Source: Kitasatospora sp. SUK 42 | GTDB lineage: Bacteria; Actinomycetota; Actinomycetes; Streptomycetales; Streptomycetaceae | Reading direction: 5' to 3' | DNA: 64,000 bases | Assembly: GCF_015776785.2 (NCBI RefSeq) | Contig: NZ_LFMD02000003.1 | Location: 1,520,330-1,584,329 of the forward strand | Shown: positions 62,611-64,000 of the stretch, piece by piece | Numbering within the stretch: position 1 is the stretch's first letter | How the letters are laid out: each line of letters starts with the position of its first letter | Made by a program: the position numbers and the translations under genes | Notes under the pieces: model-generated | Database searches by the model: none | Seen by the model: the letters and a program-made list of their open reading frames with translations, nothing else | Told to the model about the DNA's origin: nothing

Positions 62611-62775
62611 TCAGCGGGTCTCGCGGTGCGCGGTGTGCGAGTTGCAGCGGGGGCAGTGCTTCTTCATCTCAAGACGGTCCGGGTCGTTACGCCGGTTCTT
62701 CTTGGTGATGTAGTTCCGCTCCTTGCACTCCACGCAGGCCAGCGTGATCTTCGGGCGGACGTCGGTGGCAGCCAC
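62611..62775 (-). CDS. rpmG: 50S ribosomal protein L33
   Basis: A 54-residue L33 starting with GTG ([22 protein letters not shown]) with GGAAGG 7 nt before it. Two zinc-binding pairs are present (CVEC and CPRC), so this is the zinc-containing form. L33 sits near the E-site of the large subunit. Actinobacteria often carry a zinc-free paralogue elsewhere that replaces it when zinc is scarce. It lies between tRNA-Met and the MaoC genes. Confidence 0.96.
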   Translation of the reverse strand: MAATDVRPKITLACVECKERNYITKKNRRNDPDRLEMKKHCPRCNSHTAHRETR

Positions 62776-62858
62776 GGGAGTGCCTTCCTTGGACAACGAA
62801 TAAGAACACAACAAGAGTAGCCGACCGGGAGTGCGATCTCCCGACCGACTACGCGGGG

Positions 62859-62931
62859 TAGCGGTGACCGGACTTGAACCGGTGACACAGCGATTATGAG
62901 CCGCTTGCTCTACCAACTGAGCTACACCGCC
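62859..62931 (-). tRNA. trnM: tRNA-Met (CAT anticodon, elongator type)
   Basis: A 73-nt cloverleaf: acceptor GGCGGTG pairs with CACCGCT (first pair G-U), A is the discriminator, the D arm is GTAGCTCAGTTGGTAGAGCA, and the anticodon loop CTCATAA reads CAT. The T arm has CCGGTTCAAGTCCGG. The first pair, G-U rather than the mismatched C-A of an initiator, and the lack of three G-C pairs in the anticodon stem mark it as elongator. CCA is not encoded. Confidence 0.95.
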
Positions 62932-62974
62932 ACAGTGATCCGCAGCACAGCCGGAGCTGACTGCTTCTCACCAG

Positions 62975-63047
62975 AGCCCCCATGCGGAATCGAACCGCAG
63001 ACCTTCTCCTTACCATGGAGACGCTCTACCGACTGAGCTATAGGGGC
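62975..63047 (-). tRNA. trnT: tRNA-Thr (GGT anticodon)
   Basis: A 73-nt cloverleaf: acceptor GCCCCTA pairs with TGGGGGC, T is the discriminator base, the D arm is TAGCTCAGTCGGTAGAGCG, and the anticodon stem TCTCC/GGAGA encloses ATGGTAA, reading GGT. The T arm has TGCGGTTCGATTCCGCA. CCA is not encoded. It is first of the tRNA-Thr, tRNA-Met, rpmG run. Confidence 0.96.
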
Positions 63048-63058
63048 GAACGAGGAAG

Positions 63059-63087
63059 AGATTACACGTTCCGCGCCCAGAGGTGAA
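63059..63087 (-). promoter_or_regulatory. Promoter of the tRNA-Thr/Met-rpmG unit
   Basis: On the minus strand TTCACC (63082-63087) and TAATCT (63059-63064, fits TANNNT) are separated by 17 bp. The -10 box ends 11 nt before the tRNA-Thr 5' end, the normal distance for a tRNA promoter. Confidence 0.55.
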
Positions 63088-63336
63088 ATCCGTATCCGGC
63101 GGCGAAGACCGCAGGTCGGCGAGGTGTGCGGACGGTCGATCCGCGGCCGGACGTTCGAGCGGTCCGCCGGGCCTGCGCCCCGACCCGATACGACTATTTC
63201 CCGCCTCCCGTCGCCCCGCCCCCGTGCCCCATAGGCTCGTCGCTCATTGATCGGAAGACCTGCCGATCCCCACGGGGATCGATCCCCACGGGCCGCCACG
63301 AGCCGCCCCGGGGGCCAGCGCGAGAAGGAGCCGACG

Positions 63337-64000
63337 ATGGACAGCGCAGCCGCCGACGGGCCGCACTCCGGGCCCGGCCCGGCGGCCAACCCGCTCGGGC
63401 ACGGTCCGGTCCTGCTGCTCACCGGCGCCCGGCTGACCGACGGGCGGGTGGTGGACGTCCGGATCAGCGGCGCCCGGATCCAGGCGGTCGGCACCGTCGG
63501 CAGCCTCGGCCCGCTGCCCGCCCTGCCCGGCGCACCCACCGTCACCACCGGCGCCCGGATCGACCTCAGGGGCTACCTGCTGCTCCCCGCCCCCGCCGAG
63601 GCGCACGCCCACTACGACACCGCCTTCTCCGCCGCCCTGCCCACCCCGCCGCCGGAGACCTCCACCGACCTCACCCGCCGGATCACCGAGGCCGCGCTCA
63701 CCTCGCTCGGCTACGGCGCCACCGCCCAGCGCACCCACGTACGGATCGGCGACGTGCACGGGCTGCACCGACTGGAGGCGGTGCTCACCGCCCGGCAGGC
63801 GCTGCGCGGGCTGGCCGACCTCCAGGCGGTGGCGATGCCCCGTCTGCTGACCGGCCGGGCCGGCGCGGACGGGCGGGCCCAGCTGCGCGAGGCGCTCAAG
63901 CTGGGCGCCACGGCGGCCGGCGGCTGCCCGGAGCTGGACCCGGACCCTGCCGGGTACGTGCAACTGCTGCTGGAGGCCGCCCGGGAGGCGGACTGCCCGG
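63337..64000 (+). CDS. Amidohydrolase family protein, 5' part only
   Basis: At least 221 codons, open at the right edge. GAAGGAG stands 6 nt before the ATG at 63337. After a Pro/Gly/Ala-rich start come GPVLLLTGARLTDGRVVDVR (amidohydrolase beta-sandwich) and RIDLRGYLLLPAPAEAHAHYD, where the HAH and following Asp match the first metal site of amidohydrolases of the cytosine deaminase type. Then comes a long helical part with LTRRITEAALTSLGYGATAQR. The substrate is unknown; the remaining metal ligands lie beyond the window. Confidence 0.8.
   Translation, partial: MDSAAADGPHSGPGPAANPLGHGPVLLLTGARLTDGRVVDVRISGARIQAVGTVGSLGPLPALPGAPTVTTGARIDLRGYLLLPAPAEAHAHYDTAFSAALPTPPPETSTDLTRRITEAALTSLGYGATAQRTHVRIGDVHGLHRLEAVLTARQALRGLADLQAVAMPRLLTGRAGADGRAQLREALKLGATAAGGCPELDPDPAGYVQLLLEAAREADCP

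Noticed and set aside
62859-63047. tRNA genes as attachment sites for an integrated element
   Set aside because: No integrase, direct repeat of a tRNA 3' end, or composition change was seen nearby.

Overview
The window is high-GC (roughly 70%) actinobacterial DNA. Gene content, gene order and start-codon habits (GTG and TTG starts, GTGA/ATGA overlaps, LL-type lipoproteins, rpoB starting with TTG) point to the family Streptomycetaceae (Streptomyces or Kitasatospora); the genus cannot be fixed from the sequence alone. Almost the whole conserved 'ribosomal superoperon' is present on the minus strand, read right to left: tRNA-Thr, tRNA-Met, rpmG and two MaoC-like dehydratases (about 63.0-61.6 kb); tRNA-Trp, secE, nusG, rplK, rplA (55.3-52.3 kb); rplJ, rplL, rpoB, rpoC (47.8-38.6 kb); rpsL, rpsG, fusA, tuf (24.6-20.2 kb); and rpsJ, rplC, rplD, rplW, rplB, rpsS, rplV, rpsC, rplP, rpmC, rpsQ (5.1 kb to the left edge, where rpsQ is cut).

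The interest lies in what sits between these blocks. Between tuf and rpsJ, often neighbours in bacteria, lies a 15-kb surface-polysaccharide locus (5.5-20.1 kb). It has all four dTDP-L-rhamnose genes (rfbA, rfbB, rfbC, rfbD), a Wzx/MurJ-like flippase, three GT2 glycosyltransferases, a DUF2304 and a GtrA membrane protein, and three large GT-C-like multispanning enzymes, two of which are divergently transcribed paralogues. The set reads as a pathway in which polyprenyl-phosphate sugars and dTDP-rhamnose feed an exported rhamnose-containing wall glycan.

Between rpsL and rpoC (25.3-38.4 kb) lie an ABC exporter pair separated by a micro-ORF made of a perfect 78-bp tandem repeat, a DUF2786 protein, two ADP-ribosylglycohydrolase (DraG/ARH) homologues flanking a serpin lipoprotein, a cytochrome P450, a Sir2 deacylase, a small membrane protein, and a LiaG-like (DUF4097) lipoprotein followed by a NarL/LuxR two-component system. 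Between rplJ and rplA are four tandem, apparently paralogous lipoproteins of LppX/LprG style.

The right end (55.6-64 kb) carries an aspartate aminotransferase, adenosine deaminase and murB, then a TetR regulator next to a DHA2 multidrug exporter gene broken by one extra base. Two related 19-bp operator candidates lie upstream of these two genes. The window ends inside an amidohydrolase-like gene.

Several regulatory signals can be read directly: good -35/-10 pairs upstream of rpsL, rpoB, rplJ, rplK and the tRNA-Thr gene; strong hairpin terminators at most convergent or operon ends; and an L10-type leader that can pair with the rplJ Shine-Dalgarno. No insertion sequences, integrases, prophage genes or CRISPR arrays were seen.
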